Below are positions 22,543 to 34,000 of a DNA stretch of 64,000 nt, piece by piece. This stretch comes from Litoditis marina. Its lineage: Eukaryota; Nematoda; Chromadorea; Rhabditida; Rhabditidae. The position numbers and the translations under genes were made by a program. The stretch is from the NCBI GenBank assembly GCA_964036275.1, contig OZ038434.1:16357879-16421878 (forward strand), read 5' to 3'. Below the pieces are notes generated by a model. That model did not search any database. It was not told the DNA's origin and saw only the letters and a list, made by a program, of their open reading frames with translations. Each line of letters starts with the position of its first letter. Position 1 is the first letter of the stretch.

Positions 22543-25500
22543 ATGATGAACAGAAGGGCAAAAAACCGACTTTTATTTATGGGGGCTTCGTTGGCGTTTT
22601 CTTCAATCTTCCAGGTGGGTGAGAAAAAGATTATATTACAGTAATCATCAGAGTTTCCGACAATATATTTTTTCTGGTCTGATCAAACATGAACTATCTC
22701 TTTGCTGTGACCTCGCGTCGAGATTCAAGTCTGGCAAGAGAGTGCGCAACACGAGAGACGCAGGATGGGTGGAAGGTGCCGGATAATTCCAGCACACCTA
22801 CTCACGTGTAATCACGCTCACTCGAACGAATAGGTGCCAATCAATAACGTTTTGAACATCCTTTTCAACTTGTTCAGAGATCTTTACAGATGGGCTATTC
22901 GAACGCATATCCTAATACAGCAATTGATGGTTTTCGGCAGTTTTTGAATAGCTCCTCAGCAACCCATGGGGAAATTATGGACGAAGAAAGGTGAGGGATC
23001 GTTGTACTTAAAGAAACCGTTCCGCTGTAATTTGAGTTTCATGAAAAATTCAAAAAGCTCAAAAAAGTTTCTTATTGTCTTCCCATAGACCATGAAAAAA
23101 CTTTCTGATTAAAAATTGAAACAAATTGCATAACATCGAACAATTGAGAAGGGTACATGAACATTTTCACTGTGACGCAACTTGACTTGGTTCATTTACA
23201 TCCAGATTTATTTTCGTTTTGTAGTCTTTAATTGGGTATTCGTATATGATAGAGTGTTTTGAGAACATTTTTGTACTCCTATAGGCTATTTTGAGCATAC
23301 CCCGTACGCAACCCCCCTATCGGTGTCATTACGTAAGCCGCTTTTTTGAGAAAACGAAGCAAGATAGGGATATAAAAGTATATATATTTGATAATGGTTT
23401 TTCATTTGCCATAGTTAACTTGTTAACTCAAAAGTCAAAATTAAAGCGGGACGGATTCTTTAAGAATTCGGTTCACAGTTTCTTAGAGGAAAACAATCCC
23501 GCACAGATTGTGATTCGTGCTGATCTTATTGTTTTAGAATAACAAAGTTCCTGTATATTAACATAGATGAGTTAACTTAACACGCATCACGTCTGGACGT
23601 AGAATACAGTACCTTCTGACATTCCTAGTTAGGTTCTTCTTTAACTCAAGCAGCACACGAGTGTGGAGAGTATGGAGAGAAGATCGAGTGGAATACCAGT
23701 AGCATTCCTCCAAGAGGTAACATCATGTTCAGGTTCAACTGGGTTTGGTCTGCCATACTGAATGTTTGGTTCATCGGATTTGCACTTGGTAGTTGGATCG
23801 CTGTTCCCATAGCTGATAGAATCGGCCGGAAATGTATGTGACATACAACGGTTTCGCTTCTTTTTTTCAGCTCTTGTAGAAGAGTTATGAAATGAATAGT
23901 TGAAGTTGTGTTTTCATCTCCAAGCACGCCACATATATCAATGTTTTCATTGGAAAACAGATGAATCAAAATAATAACACTTTGGAACAAATTAACCATG
24001 AATTATCGTGTTCGATAGAGCCTTTCAATTGACTGCTAGTATAACTTCTCGATTTTCTCAACCTTTACATGGTTTATAGAAGTCCGGGCTGTTGTGTCTC
24101 CCCTCAAATACACGCTATTTTTTGCGTTCACAAGTTTACTTCGTACAAGATATAGGTCTGTGAAGTAATGTGCCAGGCGAGACTGAGATGTGGGTACCGG
24201 GAAATTTTCAGTTTGCGATAACTGAACCTCAGTTGTATTTCTCTCATATATTCTTCTGTAGGGTGTCTGGTGGTGGGGAACAGTGCAAATTTCGTCTCTG
24301 CCTGTCTGGCAACTCTCTCCATTGTACTATCTCTACCCTCCCTCTACTTTTGTAGCCGAATTCTCTTCGCAGTCAGTGCGGCTGTCTCAATGAACAGCCT
24401 TATACTACTTCTGCAGGTTCGTGGGTCATAATGAGATAATAATATAAGTGATAATAATGATAATAATAATAGTACATGTTATAGAACTAGGAGCGAGAGT
24501 CTCTCTCTAAACTCTATAACCATTTCCAGGAAACTATGAATTGCTATGAATCGATCCTATGAATTGCTCAGGGAAGGGTCCGTCAAAACGGTACATTTCC
24601 GCCTCATTCGATGTGTTTGTAGTTCGGTTCCTTTCATTTGTATAATTCAGGAGTCGAGTCCGCCGTCGATGCGCGGTCTGATGTCGTTCAATGCAGAGAT
24701 GGCGTTCGTCGTCATGAACCTCGTCGGCGCCCTGGCCGGCATGAGATTCGTACTCGGAAAACATCTGGAATGGCTCGTCGGGTTCGTACTATATTTTGAG
24801 ACGTTTTGTCATTGTCGTCCAAAAACACCCCAGTTGATCATTTTTGTAATCAAAAACAAAACCAGGGGAAACGTGTCAGAACAGCTGTACGATTATACTA
24901 GGAGTAAATTGAATAGTCACATCAAGTTAACATTATTATGAGGAATCATGTTTGACGTGACTGTGCAGTTGACATACATTATACAGATTCTCTTGTCTAC
25001 CGACTCTCTGCTCTGTACTGATTGCACTGCCATTCCACGAATCACCCAAATATTTGTCACTGAAGAAAAAAGACAAAGTTGCTGCAGGGGAATCCATTCA
25101 GTTTTATCAGAAGACCGGTGAGGCAATGTTGATCCATTGTTTTTGGTGAAAATAACGTAGTTTACGCAGATTACAATCACGTTCTTTTCATACATCTCGT
25201 CAACTTGGTCAATTACGTTGAATACTTGTCTTCTTCCATCTGGCATAGTATGAAACCAATTACCGTTCGCACCGAACTACATGCACTGGGTTTTGAAATC
25301 ACAATAGAGTTACGCTGTTGGGAAAAACGTTTGATGGTTTTCCAAAAAACTCAGCTTTCTGTCAATAACTCTAGTTTGTTCATGTCACAGATCAACACGA
25401 AACTTCTGAGGTACTACTATCCTTCGAGGCGGAACGAGTGGAGGGAAAGTCGGGAATACGCGAGGCCTTCTCGTCCCATCACACTCTGTTCGGACTGGCG

Positions 25501-27783
25501 CTCGGTAAGCAGATCATAAATAAGAGAGAGAAACGCACGAGTTCATTTGATGAATCTTTCTCACCAGCGACTTTTGAAACTTTTCCGATTGCGCAAACGA
25601 ATGGGGGTCGATGTACTATAAAAAGTGGTATTTTTTACGCAGGGCGTGAAGAAAACGTAGCGATCAATGGCGTGAAGAAAACGTAGCGATCAATCAATCA
25701 ACTTTTTTCCCACATTTTTATCCATTCTCTATGTGTAATAAATGATTATCCGTTTAAAGTAAGAGCAATATTTTCCAGGTGTAATTACTCTACAACTAAC
25801 TTCATCCATCTGGCCCGTTCTCTATTTCTCTACCGAATTTCTGATTCGGGCTGGTATTTCGGCCGAAAATGCTGAACTGGTGTCTACGCTCATGCTCTTC
25901 CTCAGGTATAGTTTTGATTGTGAGAAAATTTTTTGACTAAACTACAAAATGTTTCGAATATTGCTTGAGTAGTTGGAGAAATTGGTTATTTGTTGGTTTT
26001 TCGATAGCACAAATTGAACACAAAAGATTTCATGGTTTAGCTAATTTAATGAAATAGTCACGTAAAAAGTAAAACAGAAAACATGATAATTGTGCATTTT
26101 GATAATCATTCAATTAATCGATAACTTCGATAACTGGGACTGTTTTCGATTCATAATGCGTTTCACATGTTTCACGCGACTATACTGTTTGTTGATTGAA
26201 AATGCGTTGTGGTTCGATTGGCGGATTCAAAATCATCTCTGGGTTATATGCTAGTAACGCTCGAGAATGAAGCTACAAACACCAACTACTACCAGTTACC
26301 GTTTCGGCCTGTTTATCATTTCGGCGACCCTCTAACATTAGTGCATTCGAGTTTTATAAATACAATATAATTACTTAAATTGTATTTAAATGACATAGAT
26401 TTTTCGATGGAGGTCCCGTTTTTCAGTTCTCTGTCCACTGTGCTCGGCATGTTTCTGGTGGAAAAGTACCCTCGTCGTCTAATTCTCTTGTCGTCCGCCT
26501 CTCTCAACGTCTCCGCCCTTCTGCTTTTCGTAGTTTGTGAACAATCGATAAATGTCATCCCAGATGTTCGATACGGATGTGTTATTGCCGTGGTTTTGCA
26601 CGGAACCAGTTATAGGTAAGTGGCTGAATGTTGTGATTTTGGAAAAAGAAAGAAAACAGCGGAAATTTTAAAATATGGAACATAAAACATTTTAGGTACA
26701 TTTGCATTCAGTCAAACTTCATGATCATTTACTTGCAACTCGTTCCGTTTATGAATAGGTGAAGGTTTCTGGCGAAATGCTGACAACATTTGAACAACTT
26801 CAATGTGGGCTCGCAATAAATGTTTCTCAGAACATGCATGGTTGTGTTACAGTATTTTACTGTAAATGGTGAGAATGCAAATCGAATTTTTGGGGTTTCG
26901 ACTAAAACAATACAGTATTTTTTCCGAACCGTTCTGTTCTTGAACAGTTTCGACTAAACGCGATTTCCTAAAATACAGGGCGGTTTCGGAGTAGCGGTAT
27001 TCTTACGCTTGTCTTCAGCGTGGGTCTGGGTCCGATTGCGTGGTTCCTGACAGCCGAGCTGGTTCCCCTCAACCATCGAGCCCTGTGCCAGTCTCTGGCC
27101 CTCTCCATAAACCAACTGACGGCTCTGGTACTTTGTTTCGTCACACTACCACTCTACAACAAAATAGGTGAGAAGACTTAAAACAAATTCCTAACTAGAA
27201 CTCATATGTGTACATCGAGTCGGTCACTTCAAGTTGAAAGTTTAAGATCCATTTAGTTTACGACGAAGAAAAGAAGGGTATAATGGGGTAACTATATTAG
27301 TGTTTCCTTTTAGGTCGTAGCAAAATCACAGTTACTTGCGAATTTTAGATGACGTGAGGTAGGTGCAACGTGGCAATGCTGACAATGCGTATAGCTTGCT
27401 TCACATTATTTTGATAGTTGGTTCGAACGAATTTTGCAGGTTCCATGGTGATTTTATATATTTTCGTCATTCCGGGATGTATTTGTATATTTATTCTATC
27501 GATTTATCTACCGGAGACAAGGAGTAAAACATTGGATGATGTAACCAAACAAATGTCAGAAAAATGCAGTTTTCTGAAGAGGTTAGTGCAATATTCACTC
27601 TTGGTGGTTGCTCGGATTAGCAAATAGTGTAAAAGGGTTATTACTGTTATTGCAAAACTATGTGATTATGTGGATAACCTCGTAGAGTGAGGGAGAATCG
27701 AACAAGTACTCTTGTATTTGCAACTAGTATGAAATATTTTCTGCAGTGTTTCAGAGCCACTTCCCCGGAGAATTACGAACTGA
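22543..27783 (+). CDS. GLUT/SLC2-type sugar transporter (MFS), 491 aa
   Basis: Twelve exons: 22543-22614, 22890-22990, 23733-23833, 24262-24416, 24651-24781, 24987-25117, 25391-25504, 25779-25905, 26427-26615, 26992-27167, 27440-27581 and 27747-27783 (1476 nt, phases consistent). The length and about twelve hydrophobic segments fit facilitative hexose transporters. Motifs in order are ADRIGRK after TM2, RG in the TM4-5 region, HESPKYL (family PESPRYL) at the start of the central loop, VEKYPRR (family VERAGRR), GPIAWFLTAEL (family GPIPWF) and YLPETRSKT (family PETKGRT) at the end of TM12. The QQLSG sugar-binding motif is replaced by LQLTSS, so substrate preference is uncertain. It is presumably a plasma-membrane transporter. 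Exon 1 is preceded directly by an acceptor-like site (22525-22537). AATAAA is at 27875. Confidence 0.9.
24893..24986 (+). mobile_element. MITE family 1, copy D, abutting a sugar-transporter exon
   Basis: Internally shortened copy: TTATACTAGGAGTAAATTGA at the left, then ATAGTCAC, and GTTTGACGTGACTGTGCAG plus TTGACATACATTATACAG at the right. The last AG is the acceptor of exon 6 (exon starts at 24987), so the end of the element supplies the splice site. Confidence 0.75.
25643..25694 (+). repeat. Tandem duplication, 26-bp unit, in a sugar-transporter intron
   Basis: Two exact copies of a unit containing GCGTGAAGAAAACGTAGCGA followed by TCAAT. Confidence 0.9.
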
Positions 27784-28350
27784 AGAAAGAGAGCGGAGAC
27801 GCCCCGGAATGAATTAGGCGATGTTGTTAGCAGATTGTTATGTTTGCTGTTTTTGTGACAAATATTCGATTTTCAATAAATATATGTCCATGACTTGTTT
27901 GTTTTTCCGTGAATTACACGTCTGTGAAAGAGAAAATATAAGTTTTTAGGCAGAAACCCTCGAGAACAATCATATCTTCCTAAATGTTGTTTATAAAGTT
28001 TAACACCTAACAAAAACAAACTTTCAGAAAAAGGTTTCTACATAAAATATATTAGTGCATTTCTTCAAATTGATCTCTGTAGTTTCATCCAATTGCGTTT
28101 CAGAAGTAGTATAATGTTTTATCTGTGTCTCAGATGACACTACAAGGAAATGTTTGTCATTTGCTGTTTCTTGACCTGTACACTTTGTTTACACGCAAAC
28201 GCATTGTCAAAAGAAACACCATGGTTTGTCACGAATTCCTGGTTTTTCTCGTCGGTTTTCTTCTCTCAATAACAAGGAAATCTTGTGAATCCGGGGTTTT
28301 AGAGGAGTTTACTCATTTTTATACCTTCTTCGCGGCACTCGGTCGACTCT

Positions 28351-30694
28351 ATGTTCTCCGAAATGCAAATCTTTCGCTACTTCTTCCTGGTGAGGCTCGA
28401 TTGAAATAAGATAATACTCGAGTAAAACAAAACTGCCTATTTATTCGCGTGTGTTTTGAGGTTTTTTTTTATTAGTTTTACATAAAATAAGAAAGAAGAG
28501 ATCATAGGATGATTGCATTATGTAACCTTCCATTCACTAGTCTTATTTTTTCAGCAAATAATTGTAATTTTAACACTCGGCAGCCTTGTGTCTTCATGTG
28601 GAAAGAAAGGAAAAGCAAACGCCGGCAATGAAAAGAGTGGATGGGTGAGAAGTTTGAGTTCAACTAGTGGTTTCAGCCAAGTTTTAGTTGTAGTCTCTTC
28701 TCCAAACACAGCAGAACTTTTAAACCGCGCTCAAATATACCGCTATCGAAATACAAACCAAGCAGAAAAGTGTCAAATGACTGTTTCGGCATATGTTTTC
28801 TTCGGTTCAGTTCTTTTTGTCCTTCTACTAGTTTCATACCTTATCTTAGTCTTTCTTTCTAATGATATTTGTTTAGTCTAGAAAACCAGTGGTAATAACA
28901 CCACCACGCCTAAACTAAGTGATACTAATAGAATGAATCATGCAAACGTTACATTATAATATCGCACATCAACATGTCAAAAGTTGTCCTCAAAATCTAA
29001 TAATTGTTCTTAGTTTGGCAAGAAGTCGTCGAGTCAGAGTCCGACGAATAGTGTGGAACCGAATTGCACGAAAACCCCCGAAATGGTGGGCAAAGAAGGA
29101 CACGATTCTGCACTGGTGAGGGTTGAATACAGGGTTTCATCTTTACAAACTAAATTTAAGGTAGGACGATTATGTGGACCAATCCCGACGCACCGGTCCT
29201 GCAAAAACTGCAACGGAAAAATGAATTACAGTTTGAAGGCCTGAAGCGTTGGGATTGGACCACGTCCTTCTTTAAATGTGTAAAGTTCTCGGCAGTCCGA
29301 TTGAGAAATGGAATGGGTACCATGACAATGATATTCTAGGTTGTTTGTCACCACCATGTTGGTTTCGAGTTTTGAGTTTATAGGACTAAAAAAACTTTTA
29401 TTTAAATTTTTCGTTCATAATAATAATATTTATTACACAAAATGTGCAACGGTACAAATTCATTAGGTTTTCGAGTTCATTTTCAGTCCGTACAAAGCTG
29501 ATGATTGACCACATGTCGCTGTGGCAGTTGAATCCACACCACATTGGTTATACTAGAAGTAAATTGAATAGTCTTGTGAAGTTAGCATTCAAATGAGGAA
29601 TCGTGCACTTTGTCGTTTCACGTTCTGAGTTCTGCTGTGTTCAGGATGTCTCAAGTGACTGTGCCACTGACTAACAGTATAGCTGTATCGGTGGATTCTA
29701 TTATCTTCTGTTTCATGTACCCTTGCAATTTCCAGTTTTTACTAGCCAAAGATGCGCCAAACAAGAATAGATGTACAACGGCAACCACGAACAAACCCGG
29801 GTACGCCGTACGCAACATTTGTCTCCTAGAACATAGTCATTACCATTCCTACGTGACATTCACGCGCCAAATTCTGCAATTCATATCCCTCGTTAACTAT
29901 TGATGTTCTTTTCGACAGAGTCTGGAACAATGAGATTTCAAAAATACTAATCTACCTTTCAACTTTCGCGCAAGTTCTATTAATGATCTCAGCGGTTGCT
30001 ATCAGTAATTTAGATATTGTATTTCTTCCTGATTTCATCTGATAGAAACGATGAACGAAATATGATCGAAAAGAGAACATCGGTTCTTGAATTAATATTA
30101 AGTACTCTTGAAAAAATGAATATATTCATTCATTTGAATATAAGGTTTTGCAGAACTCCGCCAGACAACCTACCCCTTGCTCCACACCCCATAGACCCGA
30201 TGGATGACACTCTCAGGTGAGTCAAACGTTATACTAGAAGTAAAATGAATAGTCACGTAGAGTTAGCATTCTAATTAGGCATCGTGCACTTTGTCATTTT
30301 ACGTTTCTGAGTTCTGATGTGTTCAACGTGTTTCACGTGACTATGCAATTGACTAACAGTACTGCCTGATGACTAGAGGGGCCGAGTGCGCGAATATCCC
30401 AACTATAATTCCCTGCCTCTTATCGAATATGCGATCAAGAGTTTTCATCAGAGCTGATCTTTACCTTGGAATCTCGAAACACATTGCAAAATAAAACATT
30501 TTATGTATGTGAAGATTGCCCACCCGACGCGATAGATAAATTTGATAGCTCTCTTCAGCTTTCCTCAATAAGCAAATTTAATTTAGTTCATCAGTTCCGT
30601 TTCCAGGGGCGTGCAATCGCTGAACCTGGAGTCTGCCTCCTTGAACAATGGCCAGCCCATGGAGGACAGAAATCGAGTGGATTTGGAAGTTTAG
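28351..30694 (+). CDS. Small secreted protein of unknown family, 148 aa
   Basis: Six exons by splice consensus and phase: 28351-28389, 28555-28644, 29014-29115, 29736-29800, 30154-30216 and 30607-30694 (447 nt). I do not recognise the family. Residues 1-27 look like a signal peptide (hydrophobic FFLQIIVILTLGSLV then SSC). The rest is hydrophilic, rich in Ser, Asn, Pro and Lys, without a second membrane segment. The exon 2/3 junction creates SGWFGKK, a shape typical of an amidated, dibasically cleaved peptide hormone. The alternative exon 4 acceptor at 29486 would end the protein after four residues (stop 29499-29501, 81 aa). AATAAA is at 30729. It starts about 570 bp after the sugar transporter ends. 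Coding status is less certain than for its neighbours, because it rests only on five matching donor/acceptor pairs and the final stop. Confidence 0.55.
29157..29276. mobile_element. MITE family 2, copy 1
   Basis: About 120 bp element with long inverted ends: left TTTAAGGTAGGACGATTATG then TGGACCAATCCC, right GGGATTGGACCACGTCCTTC then TTTAA. Related copies lie at 36030 and 39594. The flanking TTAA suggests TTAA target-site duplication. Confidence 0.8.
29548..29681 (+). mobile_element. MITE family 1, copy F
   Basis: Full-length copy from TTATACTAGAAGTAAATTGA to GACTAACAGTATAG, in the intron before exon 4 of the small secreted protein gene. Confidence 0.85.
30229..30362 (+). mobile_element. MITE family 1, copy G
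   Basis: Full-length copy from TTATACTAGAAGTAAAATGA to GACTAACAGTA. It begins 12 bp after the donor of exon 5 of the small secreted protein gene. Copies F and G share most positions and are the best preserved. Confidence 0.85.
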
Positions 30695-31061
30695 CATCAA
30701 TAAACCTACGCAACAACGCTTTTCCGTGAATAAAATCTACATAGTGGAGATTTCACCAATGTATTAGTATGTAGTAATACTCGAAAATGTTATGGGATGT
30801 TATCGAGTCTGGTTTTCGAGTAAGACTCGAAAGTAGAACCTGAGTTACATATTCGCTCGATGTCAACTTTCACAACACTGCACGATGTTCTTTTTCAGTC
30901 TCACATATTTGACAATATCAGATTCATATAACCACACACATATGAACAATTGCCTAAACATTAATTTCCATAATCAAACAATATTAAACTACTGGTTCAT
31001 ACAAGATTTTACGATAAAAATTCAATAAACAGTTGTAGACTTCACAATAAAAACATATGTG
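30695..31061. other. Convergent spacer between small secreted gene and FkbM-like gene
   Basis: About 370 bp of AT-rich sequence between two convergent stop codons. It holds AATAAA for the upstream gene at 30729. No minus-strand poly(A) consensus was clear, and nothing else was seen. Confidence 0.6.
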
Positions 31062-34000
31062 CTAGCTGATGCTAATGTACCTATCGACACAAACTTTGTC
31101 TTCAAAGTTCAATAAATATAGTCGTAGATGTTGTATTTGAACCGGTCTGAATACTCCGTATCTCCGATCAGCCAGAATCGTGAAAATGAAGTCGTGAAGA
31201 GCCTGTTTTTTTGCATCATCAGGATTGTGAATCTAAACATGACAATAATAACAATTATGCATCTCTCACATCTGTGGTAAACTGCAGTGAAACTTTCCTC
31301 GCCATTCCAAAATGGACTGCAGTAAAATTTTGATGAGTATTTCATACAGAAAACTTAGGGTTTCCGAAAGGAAACGCTTTTCTCATTTAGTCGGATCTTT
31401 CAACACAGCGTATTTTTCGAACAACACCGCAAAATGAACAGCAGAGAACTATAAATACTGCAAAATGGATAAAAACCACAAAGGTTACTATTTGGATAAA
31501 CCAATATACTATAAATTTAAATACCTCATGCAGATAAAATCTCGATCAATTGCTCTAAACGCAGTTTTTTTTCTCTCACTTGATCTTGCTAGTTGCTATG
31601 TCTCGAACCAATAAAAATAGTCGAACCTCTACATTCAACTGACAGACAGTTATTCCATTTCTATCCAAGGCTCCCCCTCGGTAGAAGAACGGGAGCAGCT
31701 CGTATTCGGCATTTTCGGCGTCCATCCAGCTTTCATCAACAAACTGAAACACAAGATTTGACTTCCGATCAAAATACCTGTCGTTTTTCACAATAAAACT
31801 ATTATGTGAGGATCGTATTCGCTGGAAGTTGTTTCGGTGAATGTCGAGATTGAACTATGATGACTTTCCATTATTCTAAAATTTCCAATTTCGGCATGCA
31901 TGGCTGGTGAGAGAAAGTGTGGGAAAAAGGGCAAATATCGATCTCACGTTCTTTCCTCGGAATACTCCCCGTGAAACTGCTTGGCGAATTAATCGGTAGC
32001 TGTTGCACCAAAAATGACAGTAAAACCTGTGTAAACTCACCTTAGTCTTCAATATCTCTGTCAAGAAGTACACAAGGTCCACATGAACGACGGTTTTGTT
32101 GATATAGGTGTCTGTAAAATGTACTTTGAACACCTTGAGAGGCTCCAAATCAGAGAGAAAGAGAAAGTTCAATGTGATAATGCGCTGTGTGTATGTGGTA
32201 ACTATCTCATGTGCACTACGGCTACGGGAGATTACTATACCTACAGTTGGTCGAGATGAGTGTAGAGAATAATTTTTAAGTTATGACTAGAAGTCACGAT
32301 TTGCAATTCAAGATCAAACTACAACGAAAAACTAGTAAATATTATACTTACTATTATTGAGTACACTGGCCGTGGATAGTCCGGCGTTCGCTCCAATGGC
32401 AAAGGGGAAGAAGTTGCCGAATCGGCTGTACAACGCCTCGTTGGTCTCCACCATCGGGTCTGCTCCGAAGAACTTCGAATCTTTCGACAGTTTCTGTAAT
32501 TTAGATAAAAAGTTATAAGACTAATACAAAGTCAATTCACATAGTTATAAAACGGCTCAAAAGCATATGAAGTGAAAGAAAATTCTTAACCATTCACCAT
32601 TGGCGAGTACGATTCTCTAGGGGTTTGCGTGTTTGACGCAATGAACTAGGGAGGATGGAAAATATGAAATTTGCAATACTGTGTTAATGATATGAGTGCA
32701 CCGGCTTTTCTCTAGTGTACTCATAATTAATTTCAATCAGTATACCTGAAAACAAAAACATCTCTCTTAAGAACACAACTTTTCGACCAATACGTTTTCC
32801 AGACTATTGTCCTAGCTATGAATAAGTGAATTCCCACCAGCTTCAGGCTCTCTTCTGCTTTGGTGTCATGTCCAACTCCCAGAGTAATAATGGTGCTGGA
32901 CTCTCCCTGAAATCGGAACAGTATAGAAGAAAATACTGTTTCAACGGGAAAAGTACAGGAATGCCAATTATGTATTTAATTTGATTGCAGAAACTTTGCA
33001 ATTACATTGGTGCACGACTACATACCTTATATTGTTAGCAACTAGTATTTTCTTAATGTGGTATCGGCAGAGCTAGATAGAATACGTTCCCACGGGGCGT
33101 TAAAAAGTGTATGAGGCAGTCTTCATGAATATCCCGGTTATTCTATCCCATCCCGCGTCTCACACAATTGTCTCGCAGAATAGTACGCCACGCGAAAGAC
33201 GCAAGATGGGATGAAAGTACTGGGCTGTTCTAACATAAGTACTCTGGCTTCGTACTCAAAAGTGTACAGTTAAAATGGTAGTGAGTTGCAGTGGGCAATT
33301 TTCGCAATTTTGTGAATACGTCAAACGTTCGCCTAATTTGAAAACCAAATGGATGAGAAAACCAACATTCTTCGGTGTAATGTGCCATTTTGTTTCATCG
33401 CCGTTACGGAAACTCTCTAGACGAAGCTTCTTGATGGATTCCAGTTCTTCACACTTTTGCACTCCTTTCGCTAGGTTCTGCCAGAGCTGTAAGTGTAAGA
33501 ACTGAATTTCTACAAACTCGTTTGAATAAAAAACTACATAACGCACAGAAACGTTGGAGAAGAGCGTTTGGAACAACTTTTGGAGAACAGCAAACAACTT
33601 TCACCCTTACTGAAGTGAATCTACTACGACGACCATAAACCGCTGTGTATATAGTTTGATCGTTACGGTTTTCTGTCCCAATTTGTGAGTAACGGAAAGT
33701 TTTTAGGTCAAACTAAAACGAAGACTACTTCACTCCCCATTTGTATTTGAACAGAATTTGTCGGCGGGAAGAAAAAGAGATAACCCACCTTTTCTCTGTT
33801 GTTCCTGTACGGAGAAATACGCTTCTGTAGGCACTCGTTCCATTTGTCAAAGAAAGGCAGAGAAGTACGAAATCGGAAATAATTCGAAAACTTCGAATCC
33901 TGGAACATACACGGTTGTGAACCAGCTTATTGAACAATTTGAAACACACTTCAGATAGATAGGGTGAACCACTTAGAAACAAAGTGAATAGTAGTTTTGT

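Noticed and set aside
26037..26200. Possible seventh MITE family 1 copy in the sugar transporter intron.
   Set aside because: Only the CACGT-type ends and a few interior words match; too diverged to call.
26981..26991. Upstream acceptor CAG at 26977-26979 for sugar transporter exon 10.
   Set aside because: It puts a TAG in frame after five codons. The AG at 26990-26991 keeps the frame and restores the GPIAWF region.
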